From: Taudactylus pleione
Taxonomy: Eukaryota; Chordata; Amphibia; Anura; Myobatrachidae
Reading direction: 5' to 3'
Assembly: GCA_031769625.1 (NCBI GenBank)
Contig: JAUIMM010000124.1
Span: forward strand, 7,067,501-7,131,500
DNA length: 64,000 nucleotides
The notes below the pieces were generated by a model that was given only the letters and a program-made list of their open reading frames with translations, was not told the origin of the DNA and searched no databases. Below are positions 24,027 to 34,959 of this stretch, one piece after another; within the stretch, counting starts at the first letter, position 1, and every line of letters begins with the position of its first letter. Made by a program: the position numbers and the translations under genes.

Positions 24027-26450
24027 TTAGTATGTCAACCAAGTACAGTCTTCTAGTGCCATTCTCCTGTGTCAGCCTTGCATCTGTATCAACAGAGTAT
24101 GTACTCATTACCTTGCCTCAGTACAAACTTCCAGTATCTTGTTCCTTTGCTGTCCCTGTGATAAGTGTTCATCCATTTCCAACTTGTGCCGGATACCTGA
24201 GCAAAGGGCCGCGACCTGCTTGCTGGTTTCATCTTAAACCCAAATCCTGCTTAGAGGGGTCACTGGTGAACACCTCTCAGTAAGTTAGACTCCACACATT
24301 TGGTCAGGTCTAGCCAACATCCTGTACTAGATGATGAGGAAGTCATTAATCCAGGCCCCTCACCTCTTCCTTCCCCACCCTGGGTCCATATCTTCCAATA
24401 CCTCAGCAGAGGGTCAGCATAGCCTGAGCATGACAGTTCCCTTGTCTTTAATTGCCTTTAACTTGCTCTATTACTTTAAAACTAACAATGGCATTAATAG
24501 AGCAGGAATGATACATTTTAAAATGGGCAGGCATGTTATGTTAATCCATCGCATTTTTTATGTTATGGAGACGTCCACTCATGCATATTCTAAAAGGGCT
24601 GCTAGTTTTCCCCACATACTGTTTGTGGCATTTGCATTCTATCAAATAAATATTATTTTTGCTGTTACATGTTACAAATTGGTCTATATTGTACTGTTTC
24701 CCTGTGGAGTTAGATCTCAATTTTTCTATTTTGTTCCCCTTGTTACTTTTACAATTGCGACAACCTACACATAGCCCGCACCTATAAAAACCTTGTGATT
24801 TGATGCAATTGTGTATCATATTACTTGGAGGTGCTGCACTTTTTCCCAAAATATTATTTAAATTGGGAGCACTTTTTATATAATTTTTGGTTGGTCTGGC
24901 TGTACATAATTTAATATTGGATCCTTTTTTAATAATATCCCAATTTTTTTAGGATATGTTCAATCTCCTTATAGTTTTTATTGAATGTTGTTACAAATGA
25001 TAGTCGAAACTCTTTTTCTTTTATTCTATCTTTAGAGATCAGTATGGTTTCACGTTCAATCCTATTGACTTCCTCCAATTTTTTATCCAGATAGAATCAT
25101 AACCTTCATTTACAAGTTGATCTTTCATAACTCTTGTTGTTGAAAAGTCTGATTATCTGTATAATTTATTTTTAAACATCTAAACTGTCCACCTGGAACA
25201 CCCTTCAGCCAATTAGGATGATGGATACTCTTAGCATTTATATATGCATTGCAGTCGGTGTGCATGCAAACATTTTTTATACAAATGTTGTTAGCTTCTA
25301 TGTAAATACACAAATCTAAAAACATTTACTTCCTGTTTATTGATAGAAAAATTTAAACAAATTCCAAAATCATTTTTGTTTAGATCTTTGGAGAAAACTA
25401 TTAGACCTTCTTCACCTCCTTTCAACACAAAGAATATATTGACTGTATCGCGATGATATGCTACGAGATCCCCCTCCAGCTTCTGCCAAATCAGAAACTC
25501 CTTCCGATAACTCACGAACAGATTGGCAAAGCTGGGGGCAAATCTCTTGCCCATCACCATGCCAGAACATTGCAAATGGAAGCCATCCTTGAAGAAGAAA
25601 TAATTGTTATTCAAAATAAACCCTATTCTCTCTAAAATAAAGTTTTTGAGTACTATATCTATGTTTTCTCTTCACGGAAGTATTCCACTGCTTGGAGAAC
25701 TCTATTGTGCTCTATAATAGTATACAGAGATCCAGCATCTCCTGTTACCAACAGATCTCCATCCTGCCACTCCATGTTGTTTAATTTTCTAATGAAATCA
25801 ATGGTATCTCTTAGATAGGCTTTTCTTTTGCATGTCAGTGGTTGAATATATCCCTGAGATAGATTAAAAGTTATAGAGCCTATGACTACTATGATTGGTC
25901 TCAAAGGAGGATTTTAGATATTTTTGTGTACTTTCAGTAAACCATATATAGCAGGTATAACTGGATCTGTGATTTTTATGAATTCACTTTCCTTCTCTGA
26001 GAGTATACCTTTTTTGTGATATTTGTCAACTAGAGCAAATAGATTATTTTTAATATTATCTGTGGGGTCTTTACTTAAGGGTATGTATGTGGTGGGGTCT
26101 GAAAGATGTTTTTTTATTTTTGTTTTCGTAATCACCCATATTCATCATCACCAATGCCCCACTTTTGTTGGACGGTTTAATAGTGATGGTAGTATTGTTT
26201 TTTAAAGTTTTTATGGTCTCTTTTTTTGTCCTCGTCATATTAAGGCAAATTAACTTTTGTTTTTTCTTCATGCAAATTTTTTCTCTAACTCCTCCAAGAC
26301 TAACTTTCCATATGTTCAGACAATTTCATCTACTTGCACTAAGGTATACATTACAATCCTTGTGAGGTGAATAATCCAATATCCTGAGGTGCCTCCCTCA
26401 TAGGACACAATATCAGTATCCAAAAACAAAAAGAGAGAGGAGTTATATAG

Positions 26451-26732
26451 TGAAGTACAATTTAATCAATAAAAACATCAACAGAATGAATAAAGCAGAT
26501 CACGGGGATACCAGGCAGCCTCTAAAGTACTCAACACCTGGTGACTGGAGCAAAAAGACCCATGCAGCATCCGAAGACCACATGGTGATTCAACACCACT
26601 TGCTCATTAGAACTGTCCATCATCAGTTCTTGCCTTCACATGGTAATTGTTTCCATTACAGCTATTTAAGAATATCCACGTGATCTGCTTTATTCATTCT
26701 GTTGCTGTTTTTATTGATTAAATTGTACTTCA
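26451..26732. repeat. Inverted repeat with 54-bp arms at the PLE-2 upstream end
   Basis: Arms 26451-26504 and 26679-26732 are complementary with one visible mismatch, separated by about 174 bp. Position and style fit the inverted partial terminal repeat that PLEs often carry upstream. Confidence 0.85.
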
Positions 26733-26740
26733 TTGTTAGA

Positions 26741-27130
26741 CATAAATATATATATATATATTCCGTAGACAAAAAACCTTATGGTTTCCCATGTTCCATT
26801 AAGGCTTCCTAGAAATTATCTGAAATTTCACAAAACCTACTGAATTTCTCGCGCTCAAACCTAAAAAAGAAATGACATTACGATAATTAAGGCTGACATG
26901 TTCCTTGCACAAAACAGATACGGTATCCCATCACACTCACTGGTTAACTGCAGATTCAGCAATCCCACAGAGTTAGATTGCTGGCACTTACAAAATGGTG
27001 GAACTGCTAATTCACAGAATTGTGTGCTCATTGGAATACACACATGCAGTCTATGCAACTGTGGTCTGAGCAAAAGATAGAGCTGCTCAGGTGGGATAAG
27101 AGTGGGTGGATGGGGGAGGTGGGCTGGATG
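26741..27130. other. No recognisable feature
   Basis: Contains a short (AT)n tract near 26745-26761. No gene is seen. Confidence 0.4.
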
Positions 27131-29764
27131 TCATAGTTTTAAGCCATTATTCAGCAAATTTCAATATACTTAATAAAACAATCTATAAGGTTTCACTTCA
27201 AGTCCATTGAAACACTTGACCTCTATTGCTGTTAAAGGGTACTATGCATTACATAATTGAAGAGACACAAAGCAAAAACATATCTGTTATATGATTAGAA
27301 CCTATGACTGTCCCACTTCAAAGCTGTAGGACAGGAACACTAGCCTATTGAGCCAAGTATTTTTCTTGGATAAATATGTACTTTGTGAAAGTTTTAAGCC
27401 ATTATGCTGCTAAATTCAATACACCTTGAAAAAAGAATCTAGAGAGTTTTACTATCAAGTCCATTGAAACACTTAACCTTTTCTGCTGTTAATGGATAGT
27501 ATGCATACTTAGGTGAAGATACATAAAACAATATGCAAAAACATATCTGTCATAGGACTAGAACCTATGCTTGTCCCTTTCAAAAGCTGGAGAACCTGTG
27601 CACTAGCCCATTGAGCCATATGATCTTCTAATGACAATTAGGTACTTTGTCATACTTTTAAGCTATTATATTCAATATACTTAAAAAAACATTCTATACA
27701 GTTTCACTATCAAGTCCATTGAAACTCTTGACTACTACTGCATTGAGCCACATGATCTTCTTGGATAAATTGGTACTTTGTCATAGTTTTAAGCTATTAT
27801 GCTGAACAATTCAATATACTTAACAAAACAATTTATAATGTTTCACTATCAAGTCCATTGTAACACTTGACTATTACTGCTGGTAATGGAGACTATACAT
27901 TAAATAAGTGAAGGGACACAAATCAATATGCAAAATACACATCTGTCATAGGATTAGAACCTATCACTGTCTGACTCCTAAACTCTAGGACATGTGCACT
28001 AGCCACCGAGACACAGGATTTATGTTGGGTTAACAGGTTCTACTGTAAATCATAGTTTTAAGCCATTATACTTAGAAAAAACAATCTATATATGGTTTCA
28101 TTATCAAGTCCATTGAAACACTTGACCTCTACTACTGTTAAATGGTACTATGCATTAAAAAAGTGAAAAGACACAAAGCAATATGCTAAAATCATATAAT
28201 TCATTGGATTAGAAGCTATGACTGTTTCAGTCCAAGACTGTGAGACATGTGCACTAACCCATTGAGCCATGTGATCATCTATTTATAAACAGGTACTTTG
28301 TCATAGTTTTATAGTTTTAAGCCATTATGCTGCAAAAATTTAATATACTTAAAAAAAATCTATAAGATTTTACTATCAAGTCCATTGAAACACTTGACTA
28401 CTTCTGTTGCTAAAGGGTCCTATGCATTACATAAGTGAAGAGACACAAAACAATATGCAAAAAACATATCTGTCAAAAATTTGGAACCTATGACTGTCCC
28501 AATCAAAAGCTGTAAAACATGAGCACTAGCCCATTGAGCCATATGATCTTCGATTATTAATGTGGTACTTCGTCATACTTTTAAGCCATTATGTTGCAAA
28601 ATTCAATATACTTAAAAAAACATTCTATACAGTTTCACTATCAAGTCCAATGAAACACTTGACTACTACTGCATTGAGCCACATGATCTTCTTGGATAAA
28701 TTCATACTTTGTCATATTTTTAAGCTATTATGCTGCACAATTCAATATACTTAACAAAACAATTTATAGTGTTTCTCTATCAAGTCCATTGAAACACTTG
28801 ACTACTACTACTGTTAACGGGTACTATGCACTACATAAGTGAACAGACACAAAACAATATGCAAAAATGTTATCTGTTATATGATTAGAACCTATGGCTT
28901 TCCCACTTTGAAGCTTTGTGACATGAGTACTAACCCATGAGCCATATCATTTTCATGGCTAAATCAGTACTTTGTCATACTTTTAAGCCATTATGCTGCA
29001 AAATGTAATCTACTTAAAAAAACATTCTATATAGTTTATCTATTAAGTGTATTAAATCACTTGACTGCTATTGCTGTAAAAGGGTACTATGTATTAAATA
29101 AGTGAAGGGACACAAAGCAATACATAAACATGTCATTGAAATAGAACTTATGACTTTCCCAGTGCAAAGGTGTAGGACTTGTGCACTAGCCCATTGAGCC
29201 ATAAAAATTTATTGGAGAAAGAGGGACTTTGTCATACTTTTAAGCCATTATGCTGCAAAAATTCAATATACTTAAAAAAACATTCTATATGGTTTCACTA
29301 TCAAGTTCATTGAAACACTTGACTACTACTGCTGTTAAAGGGTACTATGCATTAAATAAGTGAAGGCACACAAAGCAATATGCAAAAATTATATCTCTCA
29401 TAGGATTAGAACCTATGACTGTCCTAGTCCAAAGTTGTAGGACATGTGCACTAGCCCTTTTAGCAATAGAATCTACTTGTATAAATAGGTACTTTTTTAT
29501 AGTTTTAAGCCATTATGCTGCAAAATTCAATATACTTAAACAGAACAATCTAGAAGGTTTCAATATCAAGTCTACTTAAACACTTGATTACTACTGCTTT
29601 AAAGGGTACTATGCATTAAAAAAGGGAAAGGACACATACAGTAGTAATATGCAAAAACTATATCTGTCATAGGATTAGAACATATAATGGTCCCATTCTA
29701 AAGCTATAGAACATGGTCCCTAGCCCACTGAGCCATAAAACTTTCTTGGATTGATAGGTACTTT

Positions 29765-30297
29765 GGGCCTGATTCAGTGTGCTCGCGAGTGGGTCGATTG
29801 TCCCCCACTGCGCTTGCGCACACCGGAGCTGGCTCCGGCATGCAAATGCGCGAGACCCGCCCAGCGACGGGCACTCCATCGCTACAGGTCTTGCACCAAA
29901 GCGGGGCAGCTGTTGATTGTGATTGACAGCTTGTCCCGTTTTGGAGGCAGGCGGGGGGGTGGCTGGCCAACGGAGGCGTTCACGAAGGAACGCCTGCCAT
30001 TTGGGGGTGGCCCCACTGACATCACAAGAAATGTCAGTGGGTGAGCTTCCAACTCTATTAGAGCCGAAAGCTCACAGGGGCTTGCGGGAACAAGACCCTA
30101 CCGCAAGGGTCTCGTCACAAGCCCCGATGGTCACGATGGTCGTGACCATCGTGACCATCACCTGGCCGCTCGCTAAAGCTGTGGGTGGTCACCCAAAGCT
30201 TAGCGAGTGGCTAGGAGGCCGTCTTTAAAAAAAAAAACAGGGACGCCCTGATTCAGAGCTAGCGGTCTCAAAGAGCATCCGGCTCCGAATCAGGCCC
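29765..30297. mobile_element. Hairpin-chain MITE inside the satellite, 533 bp, TSD TTT
   Basis: The ends are GGGCCTGATTCAGT and CCGAATCAGGCCC, with TTT at 29762-29764 and 30298-30300. The other satellite units read GGTACTTTGTCATAC across this point, so the empty site is known exactly. Interior palindromes are collinear with the copies at 12981 and 42583. Confidence 0.92.
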
Positions 30298-30725
30298 TTT
30301 GTCATACTTTTAAGCCATTATGCTGCAAAATTCAATATACTTCAAAAAACTCTAAAGTGTTCCACTATCAAGTCCATTGAAACAATTGACTACTACTGCT
30401 GTTAAAGTAAACTATGGATTTTAAGAAGTGAATGGACACAAATCAATATGCAAAAAACATATCTGTCATAGGATAAGAACCTATGACTGTTCCAGTAAAA
30501 AGCTGTAGGACATGTGCATTAGCCCATTGAGCCACGTGATCTACTTGGGTATATTGGTACTTTGTCATAGTTTTAAGCCATTATGCTGCAAAATTCAATA
30601 TACTTAAAAAAACAATCTATAGGGATTTACTTTAAAGTCCATTGAGTACTACTGCTGTTATAGGGTACTATGCATTAAATAACATAAGGGACACAAAGCA
30701 ATATACAAAAATAATATCTGTCATT

Positions 30726-30789
30726 GGATTAGAACCTATGACTCTACCTGTCCAGAGCAGTAGGCCATGTGCACTAGCCCATTGAGCCA
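30726..30789 (-). promoter_or_regulatory. tRNA-like segment with A and B boxes (representative satellite unit)
   Basis: On the minus strand TGGCTCAATGG (30789-30779) fits the pol III A-box consensus. GGTTCTAATCC (30736-30726) fits the B box except for one base (T where a purine is expected). About 42 bases separate them, a normal tRNA-like spacing. The B box lies in a T-arm-like stem in many units (ATAGG/CCTAT around TTCTAAT). The same segment recurs in nearly every full unit of the array. Confidence 0.65.
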
Positions 30790-33042
30790 CGTGATCTTCT
30801 ATTGACAATAAGGTACTTTGTCATAGTTTAAGCCATTATGCTACAAAATTCAATATAACAAAAAAACAATCTACAGGGTTTCACCATCAATTCCATTGAA
30901 ACACGGCCTCTACTGCTGTTAAAGGGTACCATGTATTAAATAAGTGAAGAGACACAAAACAGAAAACATATCTGTCATCGGAGTAGACCCTCCCACAAAG
31001 CTGTAGGACAAGTGTACTAGCCCACTGAGCCAAATAATCTTCTTGAATATATTGTTACTTTTTCAGAGTTTTAAGCCATTATGCTACAAAGTTCAATATA
31101 TTGAAAAAAACAATCTACAGGGTTTCACTATCAAGTCCTTTGAAACACTTGACATCTACTGCTATTAAATGGTATTATGCATTACATAAGTGAAGAGACA
31201 CAAAGCAAAAAACATATCTGTCATAGGATTAAAACATACAACTATCCATTACAAAGCTATAGGACATTTGCACTAGCCCATAGAGCCAAGTCATTTTCTT
31301 GGACACATAGGTACTTTTCATTGTTTTAAGGCATTATACTACAAAATTCAATATACTTAAAAAAAACAATCTACACGGTTTCACTATCAAGTCCATTGAA
31401 ACACTTGACCTCTACTGCTGTTAAAGGGTACTATGCATTACATAAATGTAGAGACATAAAACAATATGCAAAAATAAATATCTGTCATAGTATTAGACCA
31501 TATGACTTTCCCTTTCTAAAGCTGGAGGACATGAGCACTAGCCCATTGAGCCACATGATCTTCTTTGGGTAAAGAGGTATTTTGTCATAGTTTTAAGCTA
31601 TTATGCTGCACAATTCAATATACTTAACAAAACACTTTACAGTGTTTCACTATCAAGTCTATTGAAACACTTGACTATTACTGCTGGTAATGGAGACTAT
31701 ACATTAAATAAGTGAAGGGACATAAATCAATATTCAAAATACACATCTGTCATAGGATTAGAACCTATGACTGTCCCACTCTAAAACTTTAAAACATGTG
31801 CACTAGCCCATGGAGATACAGTAACTTCGTTGGGTGGATAGGTTCTAAGTCATAGTTTTAAGCCATTGTGCTGCAAAATTCAATATACTTAAAAAAAACA
31901 ATCTTTTGGGTGTTACTATCAAGTACATTGAAACACTTGACTACTACTGCTGTTAAAGGGTACTATGCATTAAAAAAGTGAAAAGACACAAAGCAATTTG
32001 CAAAAAAATATGTCATAGGACATGTGCACTAGCCCATTGAGCCATAAAATGTTCTTGGATAAGCCATTATGCTGCAAAATTCACTATACTTAAAAAAACA
32101 CTTTATAGGGTTTCACTATCAAGTCCATTGAAATACGTGACCTCTACTACTGTTAAAGGTCCTATGCATTACATAAGTGAAGATATACAAAACAATATGC
32201 AAAAAATATATCTGTCACAAGATTAAAACCTATGATTGTCCCACTCCAAAGCTGTATGACTTGAGCACTAGCCCATTGAGTCACGTGATCTGCAATTAAT
32301 AATGATTTACTTTGTCATAGTTTTAAGCCATTATGCTGCAAAATACTTAAAAAAACATTCTTTAAGGTTTCTCTATCAAGTCCATTGAAACACTTGACTA
32401 CTACTGCTGTTAAAGGGTACTATGCATCAAATAAGTGAAGTGACACAAAATAATATGTAAATATGATATCTGTAATAGATTAGGAACCTTTGACTGTTCC
32501 AGTCCAAAGCTGTAGGACAGGTGTACTAGCCCTTTGAGCCATATAATTTTCTTCGCTAAAGCAGTACTTTGTCATACTCTTAAGCCATTATGCTTCAAAA
32601 TGTAATATACTTAGAAAAACAATCCATAGGGTTTTACTATCAAGTTTATTAAAACGCTTGACTACTATTGTTGTTAAAGGGTACTATGCATTAAATAAGT
32701 GAAGAGAAACAAAGCAATATGCAAAAAACAAACCTGTCATTGAAATAGAATCTATGACTTTCCCAGTCCAAAGTTATAGGACTTGTGCACTATCCCATTG
32801 AGCCACATGATCTTCGATTAATAATGAGGTACTTTGTTATAGTTTTAAGCTATTATGCTGCAAAAATTCAATATACTTAAAAAAACATTCTATATAGTTT
32901 CACAATCAAGTCCATTGAAACACTTGACTACTAATACTGTCAAAAGGTACTATGCATTAAATAAGTGAAGGTACACAAAGCAATATACAAAAATTATATC
33001 TGTCATAGGATTAGAACCTATGACTCTCCTAATCCAAAATTG

Positions 33043-34500
33043 GATTACTAAAGGTGATTCTGCGGTTCTCACCATTGACTTCAATGGTGGGAGTCATTTA
33101 TTGGCTGGGAGATGCGGGGGCTGACCTCTCTCAGTAAAGTGAATGCTCAGGCACAAAGGGAAAAGCTGCATCTGAGCGTTTCATTAGGAAGGTATCAACC
33201 ATCGTGGTTGGTACCTATTTCTTGGGTCGTTTTTTTCATTTTTTTTATTTTACAAAGAGCAATGATGCCTACAGGGAGAATGGGACGAGTCCTGGTAATG
33301 TAGGTGAATATGTTTGTGTATGTATGTATTAAAACTATACTGTCACGGTGTGTGTGCATTGTGTTTATTTAAACATTTCTTTACAGGTGAACTACAGGTA
33401 CCAGCAGGCCCTTTATGCCCTGCATTCTGGTACTTGTGGTTCTCCAAGTACCAGCATGCGGGGAGGCTTGCTGGCACCTGCAGTTCTACTTGTAAAGACA
33501 AAGGCCCTCATTCAGAGCCGTACGCTCTGAGCAGAGCGCACGCTCTGAATGAGGGCTGGGCTCCATTTTCATGGAGCGTCCTCCTGGACGCTCGTATAGC
33601 TGTGGGTCACCACCCACAGGCTATACGAGCGTGCTTTGTGATGGCCGCGATGGTCGAGACCATCGCGACCATCGAAATTGCGAGCCGGAGCCTGCGGTTG
33701 AGGTTTTCAACCGCAAGCTCCGGAGTGATTTTGGCTCTATCAGAGCCAAAATCACTCCCACTGACATCACTAGTGATGTCAGTGGGCCGGCTTCTGACGG
33801 GAGGCGTTCCCGTGGGAACGCCCCCGTCAGGGAGGCACGCCCCCGGCACGCCCACCAAAGGGGGCGTGCTGTCAATCAACATTGACAGCACGCCCCCTTT
33901 GATCGGACACAACGAGCGAAGGACTTTCCTTCGCTCGTCGCGTCTGGCGCATGCGCACGACGGAGCTCCCTCCGTCGTGTGCATGCTCAGTCCATAACAT
34001 CGACCCACTTGCGAGCGGACAGCCGCTCGCGAGTGGGTCTGAATCAGCCCAATGTTTTTTATTCTCTTTTTACACTACACTTACACTATCAACCCTGCAC
34101 CCACTGCCCACAGGTGCCAGGGATCAGTCTAGGCCTATGGCACCCTAGAGAGTGGGACCCCTTTATTGGGAGGGGTTCCCAACTTCACAGGGATCCCCGG
34201 CCTGGGCTGACTAGCGGTCAGTAGTAATGCTTTGGCTGGAGAACCCATTGATAGGGTTTCCCTGGCTGTGACATTACCCCCAACTAGAAAGGGTCTAGTA
34301 CTGGTTGTGGATATTACAGAGGAATCCTACACATTTTTCCCCGGTAATTCCAAAACCAGGACAGGATCAGAGCCTGGTGCTGGTTGCGCTAAGTACAGGG
34401 GAACCCTACACAATTTTACCCCTGTACCTATACAACAAGGACTATAAAAGTCCGGGGCTGGTTGTGCTTTTAAGGGGACCCCACATTTTTTTACATAATT
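33043..34500 (+). repeat. Unclassified interspersed repeat, copy 1
   Basis: Blocks match 53960-54990 in inverted orientation: CAAGTACCAGCATGCGGGG, the CCTTTATTGGGAGGGG type block, and CCCAGGCTGACTAG-like sequence. The unit is GC-moderate and carries nested palindromes (GTACCAGCATGC/GCATGCTGGTAC). No protein is recognised. A MITE (33503-34050) interrupts it. Confidence 0.6.
33503..34050. mobile_element. Hairpin-chain MITE, reversed copy, 548 bp
   Basis: The ends are GGCCCTCATTCAGAGCC and GTCTGAATCAGCCC; flanks AAA and AAT form an imperfect 3-bp duplication. Interior hairpins match those of 12981 and 42583 in reverse order, for example GACATCACTAGTGATGTC near 33764-33781 and TTTTGGCTCTATCAGAGCC near 33730. 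Confidence 0.85.
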
Positions 34501-34950
34501 AACACTTAACAAGCTTTTTCCAGTAAGATACATGCATGCATCTCACTGATTTATGCATGTACAGTATATGTATGAAATCGAACTGCTCATGTTGAAAACA
34601 AAAGCATGAAGTTCTTCTATTCATTTGGGGATTTGCAGTTCAATTTTGAGTCAATTTTTCATTTGAATTGCAAATCGAATGTTTTTAAATGAAGGGATCT
34701 TATAGTCCTCAATGGAAAAACATTGATTTTTTTCAGAATTTTTATTTAATTTGAAAATCCTTTCTGTTCGATTTGACATTTGATTTGGGCTTTGCTAAAT
34801 CCCTTCATAAAAATCTAACCAAAATTTAATGCAAAATTTAACAGAAAACAAAATGTAACTTTTGTAAATATACCCCCTAATGTTAGACAGGCAATAGGTC
34901 GATAGGGAAAAAGGTTGATGCACTAAATGTTGACAGGGAAGAAGCTACAT
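34501..34950. other. AT-rich sequence, no gene
   Basis: Contains short repeated TTTGAATT/AATTTGAA-like words that suggest an old palindromic element. Ends are not definable. Confidence 0.35.
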
Positions 34951-34959
34951 TATGCCACA

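Larger units (their letters stand above)
22425..24435 (+). mobile_element. Solo LTR with 5-bp target duplication GTTCC
   Basis: The segment begins TGTCAGG and ends TGACA, with GTTCC directly repeated at 22420-22424 and 24436-24440. Its length is 2011 bp, or about 1065 bp once two MITEs and their duplications are removed. It has a TATA-like TATTTAA at 22701-22707, followed by degenerate ~85-bp tandem units (CAGTGTGTGTACTTAG type). No internal retroelement coding is present, so this is what LTR-LTR recombination leaves. A related remnant is at 4470-5903. Orientation is taken from the TATA-like motif. Confidence 0.85.
22340..26400 (-). pseudogene. PLE-2 protein: degenerate RT plus GIY-YIG, split by solo LTR
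   Basis: Reading on the minus strand, fragments in order are ITIKPSNKSGALVMM (26.2 kb), VIPAIYGLLKVHKNI (25.9 kb), GDAGSLYTII (25.7 kb, the first catalytic Asp region), GMVMGKRFAPSFANLF (25.5 kb), INKQEVNVFRFVYLH (25.3 kb), HTDCNAYINAKSIHHPNW (25.2 kb) and the nuclease start NIYLIECKCHKQYVGKT (24.6 kb). Past an in-frame stop the nuclease continues to about 24441, then resumes beyond the LTR at 22424 with a QRYAGIF/LNSDFKLKWFL-like end. The catalytic YIDD site (about 25440-25455) is destroyed by an indel. Many stops and frameshifts are present. It is a different lineage from PLE-1. Confidence 0.88.
21560..26740 (-). mobile_element. Penelope-like element PLE-2, interrupted by a solo LTR
   Basis: On the minus strand the element runs from a terminal hairpin (26451-26732) through RT and GIY-YIG coding sequence to a 3' region near 21.6 kb. 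That 3' region contains CCTTGACAAAGACCCC and GGAACGCATC, typical of PLE terminal repeats in this window. A 2-kb solo LTR at 22425-24435 splits the end of the gene. Exact ends and target duplication were not found. Confidence 0.8.
27131..33042. repeat. Satellite-like array, ~260-bp unit, about 21 copies
   Basis: The marker phrase TTAAGCCATTATGCTGCAAAA recurs near 27385, 28050, 28310, 28577, 28978, 29236, 29500, 30305, 30570, 30830, 31070, 31590, 31858, 32325, 32580 and 32843, with variants between. Spacing is mostly 255-270 bp. Two short units of about 130 bp start near 27655 and 28577. Units vary by point changes and small indels. Each full unit contains a tRNA-like segment on the minus strand. 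One MITE interrupts the array at 29765-30297. No coding sequence is present. Confidence 0.92.

Noticed and set aside
27131..33042. CRISPR array
   Set aside because: Units are ~260 bp, diverged along their whole length, with no constant-repeat and unique-spacer pattern; the context is eukaryotic.
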